Source: Rhabditoides inermis (taxonomy: Eukaryota; Nematoda; Chromadorea; Rhabditida; Rhabditidae). From it: a stretch of 64,000 bases of DNA. Below are positions 26,901 through 37,865 of the stretch, in pieces; positions within the stretch are counted from its first letter, which is position 1; every line of letters starts with the position of its first letter. The stretch is from NCBI GenBank assembly GCA_963966185.1, contig CAWZYM010000301.1:1106001-1170000 (forward strand), written 5' to 3'. The notes under the pieces were generated by a model. It saw only the letters and a list, made by a program, of their open reading frames with translations, did no database searches and was not told where the DNA came from. The translations under genes were made by a program, and so were the position numbers.

Positions 26901-28414
26901 GGTCATCGTGAGCAGTGATCTTCGACACCTCAAACATATATGGTGACATTCATTTATGTGTTATATTTATATAGGTGAACGTGTCAAAAAAGAAACAGAA
27001 AAGAGTTGCTCGCCTGGAAGTCTCCCCATGCGGGAATGTGGACGAGACGGTTCACGTCCCACGCGGGACCGCGCACGTAGCCGGACGCCAGCAGAGTGCA
27101 CACACCGTCCTACAAATCACATTTATAACATATTGTCGACCCGTAGTCTGTAAACGCATACCTTCTCGTCCTCGATGCCGAGCCTTTCGACGAGGAGATG
27201 GGCGCGCCTCTTCTGCATCAGCATCTTCTTCTTCTTCATGTGGATGATGTTGCGCACAATCAGCAGGCCGTCCGACATAGAATCGGCAGACTGCAGCTTC
27301 TCCGTCGAGAACGACCTCAAAGCAACCAATTCACTTAAATTGGTAATAAGGTTCTTGTTCTTATCGTTAAAAAATACCGGGTCAGAAAATATTAGATACT
27401 TCAGTATATATGCAACATTAAATCACGACTGCACGTCTCATTGTCATATCACAATATACAAAACTTGCAATATCGTAAATACTCACCACTTGTCGACAAG
27501 CTTCTCGACATTCTTGCGAGTCGCTTCGCGCTGCTTCGTGTTCGTAATACCGGCAAGCCTGAAAAACATGGCATTAGGAGTGAACATATGCAAACGACTC
27601 ACCCCGGAACGATGTTGAGTACGGTGGGCATTCCGTGGGCGAGGATGGCGGACAGGAGCAGCTCCTCCCAATCGGACAGCTCACCCGACAGCGGCCACAC
27701 CACACACATCACGTCGGACACCTGGACACGATATAGTAGGAAACATGACTAATGAAGGCGAGGAGCTGGCTCACCTTGAGGGAATCAAGAACATCGTCCA
27801 ACTTGGACATGTTAGGAGCAAGGAACCCGATGCGAGACTTGAACCTGTGAGATTAGTTGTGAGCGAAAACCCAAATTACAGTTTACTTAGATATCATGTC
27901 CCATCTACTATTAGACAAAAAATGTATTATACCTGGGCACAGTGAAGTAAGAGACGTTGTGTCCTTCGCCCCTCTCAATCGTCTCGTCGCACTCGCTGAG
28001 GCGGTTGAGGAACTCGGCAGCGTTCGCTTCGCCCAGAGCCAGAATTGTCTACAACACGATGGTAGACCATAATCACTATATCAGACAATGACTATACTGA
28101 CAGTGAGTGCGGGCGGGGCGGCAGCGCCGGAGAGGGCGCGCTTCTCGTCGAACGCCGCCTTCCTCTTGTTGAGGCGAATGTGCTCGGCCTGCTGACGGCG
28201 CTGCGCCTTCGACAGCGAGCGGTTGCGAGCGCGAGAAGCATCACGCACAGCAAGGCGACCTATACAACCACATTTATAATATTGCTAACTGATATTACAT
28301 GAGGCACTCACCGCGCGACTCCTTGTCGATCTGGCCCTTGCTGCGATGGCGTCCGGTCTTGTGCGTTTTCGCGGGCTGTTTGAAAACGCCCGGACGATGG
28401 CCAGCAGAACTCAT
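23939..28414 (-). CDS. TSR1: Pre-rRNA-processing protein TSR1 homologue, about 20 exons
   Basis: TSR1 is a GTPase-like assembly factor (BMS1/TSR1 family) that rides on the pre-40S ribosomal subunit. Approximate minus-strand exons: 28312-28414, 28102-28259, 27933-28048, 27776-27845, 27603-27720, 27486-27559, 27163-27316, 27015-27112, 26872-26935, 26679-26800, 26361-26552, 26108-26316, 25880-25980, 25672-25757, 25480-25607, 24721-24800, 24556-24642, 24430-24510, 24145-24300, 23939-24101. Diagnostic blocks in family order: start [42 protein letters not shown], a long Asp/Glu-rich insert, [60 protein letters not shown] and THGHMKC...[11 protein letters not shown] near the C-terminus. Length and order are normal. 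One intron carries a MITE. The start is preceded by a tttattttag acceptor three bases upstream. Confidence 0.95.
24840..25386. mobile_element. MITE with 27-bp inverted ends at a TA target
   Basis: Left end TAGGGTATCCCCCCGGTTCA and, on the minus strand, right end TAGGGTATCCCCCATTTTCA both continue CGGTACG. They are flanked by TA on each side (24838-24839; 25387-25388). About 547 bp, no ORF of note, inside an intron of TSR1. A TA duplication suggests mobilisation by a Tc1/mariner-type or related transposase; that is inference. Confidence 0.75.
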
Positions 28415-28417
28415 CGT

Positions 28418-28425
28418 CTAAAATA
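28418..28425 (-). promoter_or_regulatory. Putative spliced-leader acceptor of TSR1
   Basis: On the minus strand, tttattttag ends three bases before the ATG at 28414. It has the U-rich consensus of a nematode 3' splice site, with no upstream exon evident. Confidence 0.45.
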
Positions 28426-28865
28426 AACATATTTGATATTTTTGAAACGTATAACAAAATTCGAAAGATGGCGCAAAAAACATATGATTCGACAAAAAAG
28501 TTTATTGAATTGACAAAACCAATATGCAATTCGAAGCGATTTATGGATAGCAGCAGGTATAAACGGATATTGCGAACTAATTAACATATAACATAAAATG
28601 AATCATTACATTTACAGTAAATTTCAAAATTAAACAAATTCGAAGAAAATTGTATTTAAACACTACGCGATCTTTTTGACGATTGCATGGTAAAAATAGA
28701 AGTTTGAAATCCTTGGTAGATCATTAAATTCGATACCAAAGCAAGGAACAACTGGATGTATAAAAGTTATCTATCGAAATACTAGAGGGCAACAGAAACA
28801 ATTGATTCCAAATTCTGTTCGACTTTTTGACTACTCTCTTTGACTACATTAGAGAAAATCCTGTA
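28426..28865. other. Intergenic, no recognised feature
   Basis: AT-rich sequence between the TSR1 start and the LINE 3' tail. No exon or RNA supported. Confidence 0.4.
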
Positions 28866-31800
28866 CTCTATTTAATAATAATAATAATAATATATTTATC
28901 CATAGAAACAGAATCGCAATGACAACATTGGAAAGACAACAAAAGTTATGATGAACGAGTGTCCAACATCAATCGGTTTCCTTCCCAGTGAGGCAAAGCG
29001 AATACTGCGGAAGCCACCTCCAGACACCTTGACGTGTTTGACAGAAGTGTACTTCCTCCACAGGCACTCTCGCGACGACAACTGAAATGAGTGAGGAGGC
29101 AAGCGCCTCATCATTAGAATCACCCAATCAAGTCAAAACCACCCTGGAGCTTCTATCACATTAACAGATTATTACAAACGTGTGGGGTCTTGAAACCTCT
29201 TTTGGATGGTACTGAAGAAATGATCAATTGCGACTCCAAATTCTTTCTTAGATAAACAGGTGACCACGCTTCTATCCAAATCATTCCAATACTGGACAGC
29301 TCTATATAATATAAAACTTTGGCCTATCATAGTGCGAGGTGAAGGGGCTGTGTTCTTGAGTTTCAACCCATGATTTCGCAATGTACTCATTCTAGAACCA
29401 ACCGGGACTAGAGCGAATGGACATTCCGAGTTGAAATAACCATAAATGTATCTATGTACAAATCGAATATCACACTTAACCCGTCGTAACCAGAGAGTGT
29501 CTAAATTATATCGTTTTAGTCTGCTTTCGTAATCTAGTTTAGGGGCTATGTAACGGGTGAGCTTGCGCTGAACTGCTTCTAGATCATTTATATGGCCTTT
29601 GTTAATCAAACAAAGAACTTCTGAACCATATTCTAGTGCCGGTCTTATTTTAGTTTTGTAGAAATTTAAGTAAAGTTGCTCATTTACATGGAAATTTGCT
29701 CTCAGTGCTCCAATTTTGGAAGAGGCTTTTTGGATAGCCTTCCGGATATGTTCTGATGGGTCGAGAGTAGATGTTAGAATAACACCCAAATCCTTCACAG
29801 AATCAGAGCACGAGAGAGTTACATCACCACATTTATAAACCGACTTGATAGGTTTCTTTCCGAAATGAACAACTGTGCACTTGGCAGCAGATAGCGCTAG
29901 CTGTCGCTCAGATAGCCACGCATATACTTCATTAAAATCGGATTCAAGACAATCATGGAAGTTCGGTCGATTCTGAGATATTGACAATTTCATATCATCA
30001 GCATACAGAAAATACCTACAGTGCTTCACCACTTCACCAATACCATTTACATAAATCAAGAATAGAAGGGGTCCTAGGACTGATCCTTGTGGTACTCCAC
30101 TCAAAACATTCTCCCAGCTCGAGTAACATTGTCCGATTTTGACTGACTGTGTCCTATCAGTTAAAAATAAAGAAAGCCAATTCAAGAGTTTACCATCAAT
30201 GCCATAGGAACGGCACACTTCTAAAACTCTCCTATGCACCACACTATCAAACGCTTTCTTTATATCTAAATATATAGTGTCTACACCACTATTGTTGCCC
30301 AAATGTTCTACTAAATAGCTTACATAATCTACCATTTGAGTTATTGTTCCACGACCGTTTAAGAAACCATGTTGAAATTTACTTACTATATTATATTGCC
30401 AAAGATGGGAAAGAATAGCGTAACAAATGATCCTTTCAAACACTCGACTGATACAACACGTGAGAGTAATCGGGCGATAGTTCGTGAACCGAGTTTTGTC
30501 ACCGGATTTATATACTGGTACCACAATGCCTTTCCTCCAAATATTAGGAATCACACCACATTGATAGCATTCTTCGAATATAATTGATAGAGGTAAAGCG
30601 ATGACAGTAGCCAGAGATTGTAACACAAGTGACGGTATGTTATCAAGTCCACAAGATAGTTTTCTGTTCGTTCGTTTCAAATATTCATACACCACATGAG
30701 GACTAAAATCTATCTCTCCTATCGACTTAACACCAGGGAAATCTTTTAGATTAAATGGTCTGTTATCATCTCTCGAAAACACCGATACAAAGAACTTATT
30801 GAAGTGTGAAGCACGTTCAGTATCTTCTGATATTATATTGTCATTACTATCTCGCATATCAGGAATAGGATCAGTAGGTGAAAGTTTAGACTTGATATAG
30901 TTCCAATAGCGAGCAGGAGAGCTGGACTTGAGAATATGAGCTTCTCTTTCCTTGATACACGCGGATAGACTCACTCTATATTCTTTCAATAAACGTGTGT
31001 AGTTTGCTCGATCCTGCTCAAGTTTAGTGAACTTTTGTTTCGCATGCAGCCTCTTGACCCTCTTTTTCAATCGAGATAACCAATGTGGGAAACGTGGGGT
31101 ATTGTCAGAGTGCACTGTGCGAGTAGGTATACGAAACTGTAGCGCATCTTCCAACACATTGCAGAAAGCAGAATATTTAGAATCGATGTCAGCGCAGTCT
31201 CTGAATACTTGCTGCCAGTCCACCAACGCTAAATCACAGTTTACTGCGCCATAGTCGCCGTTCCTGTAGTCAAGTGATGGCTGAGTAGTGATCTGGGAAG
31301 GCTTAGTGAATCCAAGAGTGAGGTCGGCTTCTATAGAGTCATGATCACTGTACCCTGTAGACGTATGCACGTTACACACCAACGACTTATCAGAACTCAA
31401 GATTAGGTCTAAGATGTTGTTACCACGAGTTGGTTCAGAGACCAGCTGATAGAGACCCTGATTAATACACCAATTCAAAAACAACTGGGAGATAGAGTCA
31501 CTCGCGCTATGACATAACCAAGAAATGTCAGGATAGTTGAAATCACCTAATATGAGAAGAGAAGGCACTCTGCCAAGGGTTTCTATAAAATCTGAGAACT
31601 GGGTAATGAAATTTGCATCTCGCCCTGGTGGTCTATATACGCCCACCACTACAAACTCCATACCATTAGCACACACTCGGACCGCAATTGAATCAAAGGA
31701 AGTGGAGGTGTGTTTTGTGATCACAGACGAGCGCGCCGTTTCCGGTATGCAAATCAAAACACCACCACCTCTCTTATGCACACGTGAAACGGAATAACTA

Positions 31801-32021
31801 CAGAAACCAGGGAATTTTGGGACATTACAAGAAGGAGAAAGCCAAGTTTCAGTTAAAACAGCTATACATGATGGAGAGTTACAAAGAAAATGAGAAATAC
31901 ACAATTGATCGTTATAACTTTTTAGAGATCGAACATTAGCTAATAATAGTCTGTAGTGAATACTCCGAGGACGGCTAGACATGACTAGGCAAAAAACGGA
32001 CGGCTAGACATGACTAGGCAG
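28866..32021 (-). mobile_element. CR1/jockey-type LINE, apparently intact coding region
   Basis: Minus-strand non-LTR retrotransposon. The 3' end is marked by a (TTA)n microsatellite tail (28869-28893 on the plus strand as aataataat repeats), a common ending in CR1-like LINEs. Between the stop codon at 29172 and the tail is about 300 bp taken as 3' UTR. A 24-bp segment around the start codon, ggacggctagacatgactag, is present twice (31972 and 32000 region). No 5' ORF1 is visible, so the copy may be 5' truncated or belong to a lineage with one ORF. Exact 5' end and target duplication not resolved. Confidence 0.82.
29172..31982 (-). CDS. LINE endonuclease / reverse transcriptase polyprotein
   Basis: One open frame of 936 residues with no internal stops. 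The N-terminal 220 residues are an apurinic-like endonuclease: it starts near LLLANVRSLKSYNDQL, with TETWLSP, GVYRPPG, LILGDFNYPDISW and the SDHDSIEADL metal-site motif. The reverse transcriptase spans about residues 450-720: GVIPNIWRKGIVVPVYKSGD, NYRPITL, DIKKAFDSVVH, SGVPQGSVLGPLLFL and the catalytic YADDMKL. A C-terminal LINE domain ends ...YWNDLDRSVV then KEFGVAIDHFF. All catalytic motifs are present, so the copy may be competent or only recently dead. Used for target-primed reverse transcription of its own RNA. Confidence 0.95.
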   Translation of the reverse strand: MSSRPRSIHYRLLLANVRSLKSYNDQLCISHFLCNSPSCIAVLTETWLSPSCNVPKFPGFCSYSVSRVHKRGGGVLICIPETARSSVITKHTSTSFDSIAVRVCANGMEFVVVGVYRPPGRDANFITQFSDFIETLGRVPSLLILGDFNYPDISWLCHSASDSISQLFLNWCINQGLYQLVSEPTRGNNILDLILSSDKSLVCNVHTSTGYSDHDSIEADLTLGFTKPSQITTQPSLDYRNGDYGAVNCDLALVDWQQVFRDCADIDSKYSAFCNVLEDALQFRIPTRTVHSDNTPRFPHWLSRLKKRVKRLHAKQKFTKLEQDRANYTRLLKEYRVSLSACIKEREAHILKSSSPARYWNYIKSKLSPTDPIPDMRDSNDNIISEDTERASHFNKFFVSVFSRDDNRPFNLKDFPGVKSIGEIDFSPHVVYEYLKRTNRKLSCGLDNIPSLVLQSLATVIALPLSIIFEECYQCGVIPNIWRKGIVVPVYKSGDKTRFTNYRPITLTCCISRVFERIICYAILSHLWQYNIVSKFQHGFLNGRGTITQMVDYVSYLVEHLGNNSGVDTIYLDIKKAFDSVVHRRVLEVCRSYGIDGKLLNWLSLFLTDRTQSVKIGQCYSSWENVLSGVPQGSVLGPLLFLIYVNGIGEVVKHCRYFLYADDMKLSISQNRPNFHDCLESDFNEVYAWLSERQLALSAAKCTVVHFGKKPIKSVYKCGDVTLSCSDSVKDLGVILTSTLDPSEHIRKAIQKASSKIGALRANFHVNEQLYLNFYKTKIRPALEYGSEVLCLINKGHINDLEAVQRKLTRYIAPKLDYESRLKRYNLDTLWLRRVKCDIRFVHRYIYGYFNSECPFALVPVGSRMSTLRNHGLKLKNTAPSPRTMIGQSFILYRAVQYWNDLDRSVVTCLSKKEFGVAIDHFFSTIQKRFQDPTRL

Positions 32022-32141
32022 TATTTGTATTGTATTCTTCAATTTTGTTACAAATTCATGAATTGCAATATACAATACATGCTCTTTTTTTTACAATACC
32101 TGTTCAGGCACAACGCACACTTTCATTATAGAGTGGCTATA

Positions 32142-32289
32142 CTTACTTACTTGAATACTTGAATGCTCCTTCAGCTTGCAAGCGCGGAGCCCATCTTTCG
32201 CCTCAGTGAAAGGTCTCGAGCTGCAGTTGCCCACTGCTTGTAGTCGTCCCTGCGCCCATAGAACAGTTTTGTATTATTGTGGACAGGGT
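32142..32289 (-). mobile_element. Short retroposon with perfect 13-bp target duplication
   Basis: The direct repeat tagagtggctata occurs at 32129-32141 and 32290-32302. Between them lies 148 bp that, on the minus strand, ends in caagtattcaagtaagtaagt, a simple (AAGT)n tail. A 13-bp target duplication plus a simple-repeat tail fits LINE-mediated insertion of a 5'-truncated LINE or SINE. It has no recognisable coding motif. Confidence 0.75.
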
Positions 32290-32356
32290 TAGAGTGGCTA
32301 TATACACTATATTATACTCTACATGACCACGGCATTACTGTACAATATGCGCCGGC

Positions 32357-32360
32357 GTTC

Positions 32361-32401
<41 letters not shown>
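32357..32401. repeat. CT microsatellite
   Basis: Run of (CT)n of about 45 bp between the retroposon and the pcs-1 3' end. The region 32402-32812 has no other feature I can support. Confidence 0.8.
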
Positions 32402-32404
<3 letters not shown>

Positions 32405-32812
32405 GCGGCATGCTACACGGAGAGAATACGAAAACATTAAGAACGCAGCCCGCGTCGCGTGTCCACCATCCGCGCGCTGCGCTTCACTCGCTGATTCTGA
32501 CTAGTTCAGTGCGAACTTTGCGTACAAAATTCGTTGACATCATAGCCGATTATCAACAAAAAATTCGTTGGTTATGTGTTTTCACAGCTGCGAGTTTATA
32601 TCGGTTTCAAGGTTCCCTTTCGATTTCGAATGAACACCGGAAGCATGGATATCGTTGAACTATGAATCGGAAAAGGAGGCACGGAGAAGGAAAGGCTTCA
32701 CATGATCAACAATAAATTGCAGAAGTGTTCATCGAATAAAGTATGAAACATATCACAGAACCATCACGTAGCACAATCGTGGTCTAAATACTTGGTTTCT
32801 CCAATAATCAGT

Positions 32813-35800
32813 CTACAGCATCACATCTTCAGTGAATTTCAGTGGCGGCTTGGCGCAAGCGATGAGAGTTGTGAGTTGGGTGGAGAGGACTGCGATCTCG
32901 TTCTTGGTGTCCACTGAGAACTGCTTCGACTCTGAGACGGACAGGTCACGCAAACGATCCGACCGCACCGAGAGTCCCTTCTGAAACGTGGTGTTACATT
33001 ACAATTGTATGGTGGTATTTAATTATTATCATTGTATTTTTTGTTATCGAAAACTAGTGACTCTCTCCCCCCCCCCCCCTCTCTCTCTCACCTGGAATGG
33101 CCATGCGAAGAAGAGTGCGGCGACGGCGGATGACATGAGAATGTTCGCCACTGTCGTCTGACGGATCTCCTAAACACATATTTTTATTTCCATTCTCGAA
33201 ATCTCTCAACTTGAAATAAGTAAACTCCACATCGCACCACATTATACTATCGAATATGAAAAATTTAGAAATAGAGAAGATTTGAGAGAAAACTCTCAAA
33301 AAGATGTATAAATGCTTCCCGTTGAGTGAAATGTATCAAGTGAACCCACCTTGCATATGACCTGCGAGCACTCAGTGTGCGACTGCGACTCGGCCAGACT
33401 ACCCATCTGGAAACGAGAAATGATTGCGTAACACATTAGTTTTAGAGTATTTGATCTACACCGAACAAATAATATTAATTTTTGCATTGTCGTCACTATT
33501 CAACAATGCAAAACATGTCGTTCTATGTACCGTGTATTGTCGAAATGTTTCTCCCCAACATTATCCCTACATTTTTTTCTAACACATAAACCTACTTTTC
33601 TGCAGCACGTCATGCTCTCATCGCCCTTGCTGCACATGGCATAGTCCGTGAAGAACTGAGAGAATCTTAAAGACGTCGTCCACCCCTTCCTCCCCTCTCC
33701 CTCTCCCTGCACCCACTTGCGGACCGCCTTGGTGAGCTCCTCCTGGTCGTCGTCGATCGGAGACTCTCGAAGAAAGACATTCCAAGCGATAGCGTTCGAG
33801 GCAAACTGGACACGAGTAGTTGTAGTCTAGTTACCCCCCGTTTTTTATTGATTAAAAAACGCCTCTTTTGGAATCCCGCCCCTTTTGGGAACCAGTCTCT
33901 TTTGGAATCCCGCCAAATCCCCCCCCCCCTTTTTTTGGAATCCAGTCACTTTTGGAATCCCGCCAAATCCCACCCCTTTTGGAATCTCACCAAATCCGGT
34001 CTCTTTCGCAATCTCGCCAAATCCGGTATCTTTCGCAATCCCGCCAAATCCAGTCTCTTTAGGAATCCCGCCAAATCCCACCCCTTTTGGAATCCAGCCT
34101 TTCAATAACTAGACCATACCTAGTCGAAGTAATTCAATATTCCTAGCGAAGGGGCGGAACCATAGCAGAGGTACTGCAAAACCACGCCCCATACGTATTT
34201 TGTTTCTGAGACATGTTAGACGAAGTACACGACAGCTATATTCCATTCGACCTGTCTTCACTTCAAGTCGACGACCTCTTTTTTGCTGACAAGAGAGACA
34301 CCAAGGACATCACGGCTAGAGACCCCAATGAACATTTGTGCGACCCAAGCGGAATTCTGTTCTGATGTCCTAATATGAAAATATGCAAAGCACTGTATCT
34401 TCAGGGTTTTAACCTATGCAGTTAGATAGCATTCGATTAGCTGATTTCAGGCATACTTTGTTTGCGGCTGAAGATAGTGTGCTAATACCCGAAAAGTTAC
34501 TAAATGTGGTCGATGACGTCATCATTCTCTCTTATCTCGCCGCCCTCTCTGTCACGTTGCCCCTTTGAGAGCGCGCGCCCCAGTGCGCGCGCTTAACGCG
34601 GAATTGTAGCGCGCGTATCCAGTAAACATAGAACATTCATATATATTTAGAAACTACATAACTAAAGTCAGATTATCATGATAATAAGATAACGAAATTT
34701 TGAAATCACAATTATCGATTGGGGTCCCTACATCACGGCAGAATACGCTGATAACATAGAGACGCTCCAATTGCGTATGCTTTTAATCCAGAACGAATCC
34801 ATTCAGTCAATCAAACGACTTTACCCCGATACTGAGGTTATACATAGATACTACTTGCATTATCATGCAACTGAGTGAACTGACTTGTACAATTACAAAA
34901 AATACCCATCTCTATCGTGCATACAACTTTCAACAATTGTACAAATACACTGGTGTTGTTACTATTGATTCGCTAACTCATGTTTATACGATGCCCGTTG
35001 CTCCCTCTCTTGCATACTTCAACATCTCGATTCAATTCGATCAATATCTCACTGCCGTCGCAGAACTTGCTTCCGAGATGATTGAATACTTGAACTGTCT
35101 GATCACCGCACTTTCCGACCTCGATCCACGGAATAACCATTACTAAGCATTTCTATGAAATATAAACATTAACCAGCGCATACATTACTGGTCTTTGACT
35201 GTATTTGCGGTACACTATAGTAAACTCGGCTATAAAACTCGGAAAACCGTTCGAGTTCCGGTAGTAGAGGAGGTCCGCCGAGCGAGTCAAAGTAGTACAT
35301 TGTCTTTCCTTTGACGTGAACTCCAATCCAATGCTCTCCTAACTCATGTCGCTTTTGATTATTCACAATGAATGAAAATCGAGTATGCGCTATAGGAAGC
35401 GGAATTGTATCCAAAGCAAAAACACCCAGAAAATGCGAAGAAATTTGTGGTTCCCTAAGTACGCACTCCTCAATTTGGCGAGAGTTCATTGTAAATAAAA
35501 AAAAGATCAACACTTGTTTTTTTGTGACATTTATATACGTTTCTAAAGTACAATAACACAAATAGCAATGACCATAATGAGCAAGGAATGTAAGGATGAG
35601 TGAGAAACATATGATGAAAAAAAATTCGTTCTTTTTTCCGCAAATCTCTTGGTTTATACCCTTTTCACCTTGTGCTATAGTCGATTGAATATTCTGTGTT
35701 ACTCGGTGGTAATTAACATTTCCGCACAATTGAAAGTCCACAACTACCGTCCAGTTGTTTTCGAATTTATTGTTTTCTTCCGCCTCTTTGTAGAAAAAAT

Positions 35801-37819
35801 CCAACCACGAGTTCCTCACTCATCATATCACTATAATGAACAAAAAAAAACAATCTTTCCTACTTTTATATTCGACATTTACACTCACTGTAAATGTGTT
35901 CCATGTGAGTATCCTTTTTTTACTTCAGTTTGCGGAATCTGTAAAAAAAACGTATCACAATGACGAGGAAAATGACATGGAGCTCAATTAAAGTTGCTGC
36001 GCAACAATTGGGGTGGCATTTTACAGCACTATACTATGACTCGGTAATGACTTGGAGCGCAACAAAGGTTGTTGCGCAACAATTGGGGTGACCACTATAT
36101 TATGACTCGCTAATGACATGGAGCTCAGTATGTTGTCACAAATCCCTTGGGCGTCGATTGGTAACCTAATAGGTGGGGGAGGATTAACGAATGCCTAGCA
36201 GCATGAGACTCAATTACGAATCGAGTGCGCATTGTTGTCCCTTGGACGTTGATTGGAGAACCGATTGGGTGAGCACAGCGGTGGCTGATCCGGATTCTAT
36301 TCACGAATGCATAGTAGCATGACACTCAATTACGTATCGGGTGGGCATTGTTGTCCATTGGACGTCGATTGGAGACGCGCTTGGGTGAGCACAGCGGTGG
36401 CTGATCCAGATTCTATTCACTAATTCATCGTAGCATGACACTCAATTACGAATCGAGTGGGGATTGTTGTCCATTGGACGTCGATTGGAGACGCGCTTGG
36501 GTGAGCACAGCGGTGGCTGATCCAGATTCTATTCACTAATTCATCGTAGCATGACACTCAATTACGAATCGAGTGGGGATTGTTGTCCATTGGACGTCGA
36601 TTGGAGACGCGCTTGGGTGAGCACAGCGGTGGCTGATCCAGATTCTATTCACTAATTCATCGTAGCATGACACTCAATTACGAATCGAGTGGGGATTGTT
36701 GTCCATTGGACGTCGATTGGAGACGCGCTTGGGTGAGCACAGCGGTGGCTGATCCAGATTCTATTCACTAATTCATCGTAGCATGACACTCAATTACGAA
36801 TCGAGTGGGGATTGTTGTCCATTGGACGTCGATTGGAGACGCGCTTGGGTGAGCACAGCGGTGGCTGATCCAGATTCTATTCACTAATTCATCGTAGCAT
36901 GACACTCAATTACGAATCGAGTGGGGATTGTTGTCCATTGGACGTCGATTGGAGACGCGCTTGGGTGAGCACAGCGGTGGCTGATCCAGATTCTATTCAC
37001 TAATTCATCGTAGCATGACACTCAATTACGAATCGAGTGGGGATTGTTGTCCATTGGACGTCGATTGGAGACGCGCTTGGGTGAGCACAGCGGTGGCTGA
37101 TCCAGATTCTATTCACTAATTCATCGTAGCATGACACTCAATTACGAATCGAGTGGGGATTGTTGTCCATTGGACGTTGATTGGAGACTTGTTTTTGTGA
37201 GCACACCGGTCTCTGATTCGCTGACGTTGATTGGACGACTATCTACATGTTCCCGTATTTCACTTTCGGAAGACAAATACTTGGAAAAGTGGCTACTATA
37301 CTATGACTCGCTAATGAGTTGGAGCGCAACAAAGGTTGCATCATTATGTGACGGATGGAAACACGCAAAAGAAAGACGAAAAGAAGACGAGCGTGAGAAA
37401 ACAAAATGAGAAAACCAATGAGCGGCTATTCTTTTGCGCGCGCGTGGATAATCGGCGAGTGACACCCGAAAGGTCACGAGTGAGAGAGAGCGAAAGTGAG
37501 TAATACCCCCTAGGTCATTCATAATATTTTGTTTATAGCTTGTTTCAATCCCTCCAGTCTATTTTGCTATACGTTTCGATAAAAAACGAGACGACGACTC
37601 GCCAATTCGTATTCCTAACGAAGGGGGGTGGAACCATAGCAGAGACTCCGCAAAATCCCGCCCCATATCCATTTTCTTTCCAAGAACACAACGATCGATA
37701 ATTTCACAACCGCACTCAGCCGCTCTACCTTATCGATCCAGGAAGAAATAGTGAGAGGGAGAGGAAGGAGAGAGAGAGAGAGAGGTGGTGAAAGAGAGAC
37801 AGAGCGATAGAGAGAGATG

Positions 37820-37865
<46 letters not shown>

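Noticed and set aside
28896..29123. Membrane protein exon downstream of TSR1
   Set aside because: Has an acceptor-like sequence and a hydrophobic end, but lies between the LINE stop codon and its (TTA)n tail, so it is more simply LINE 3' UTR.
33845..34108. Repeat protein with FGGIPKETG units
   Set aside because: The minisatellite is open in several frames on both strands and indel-prone; no start context or conserved domain.
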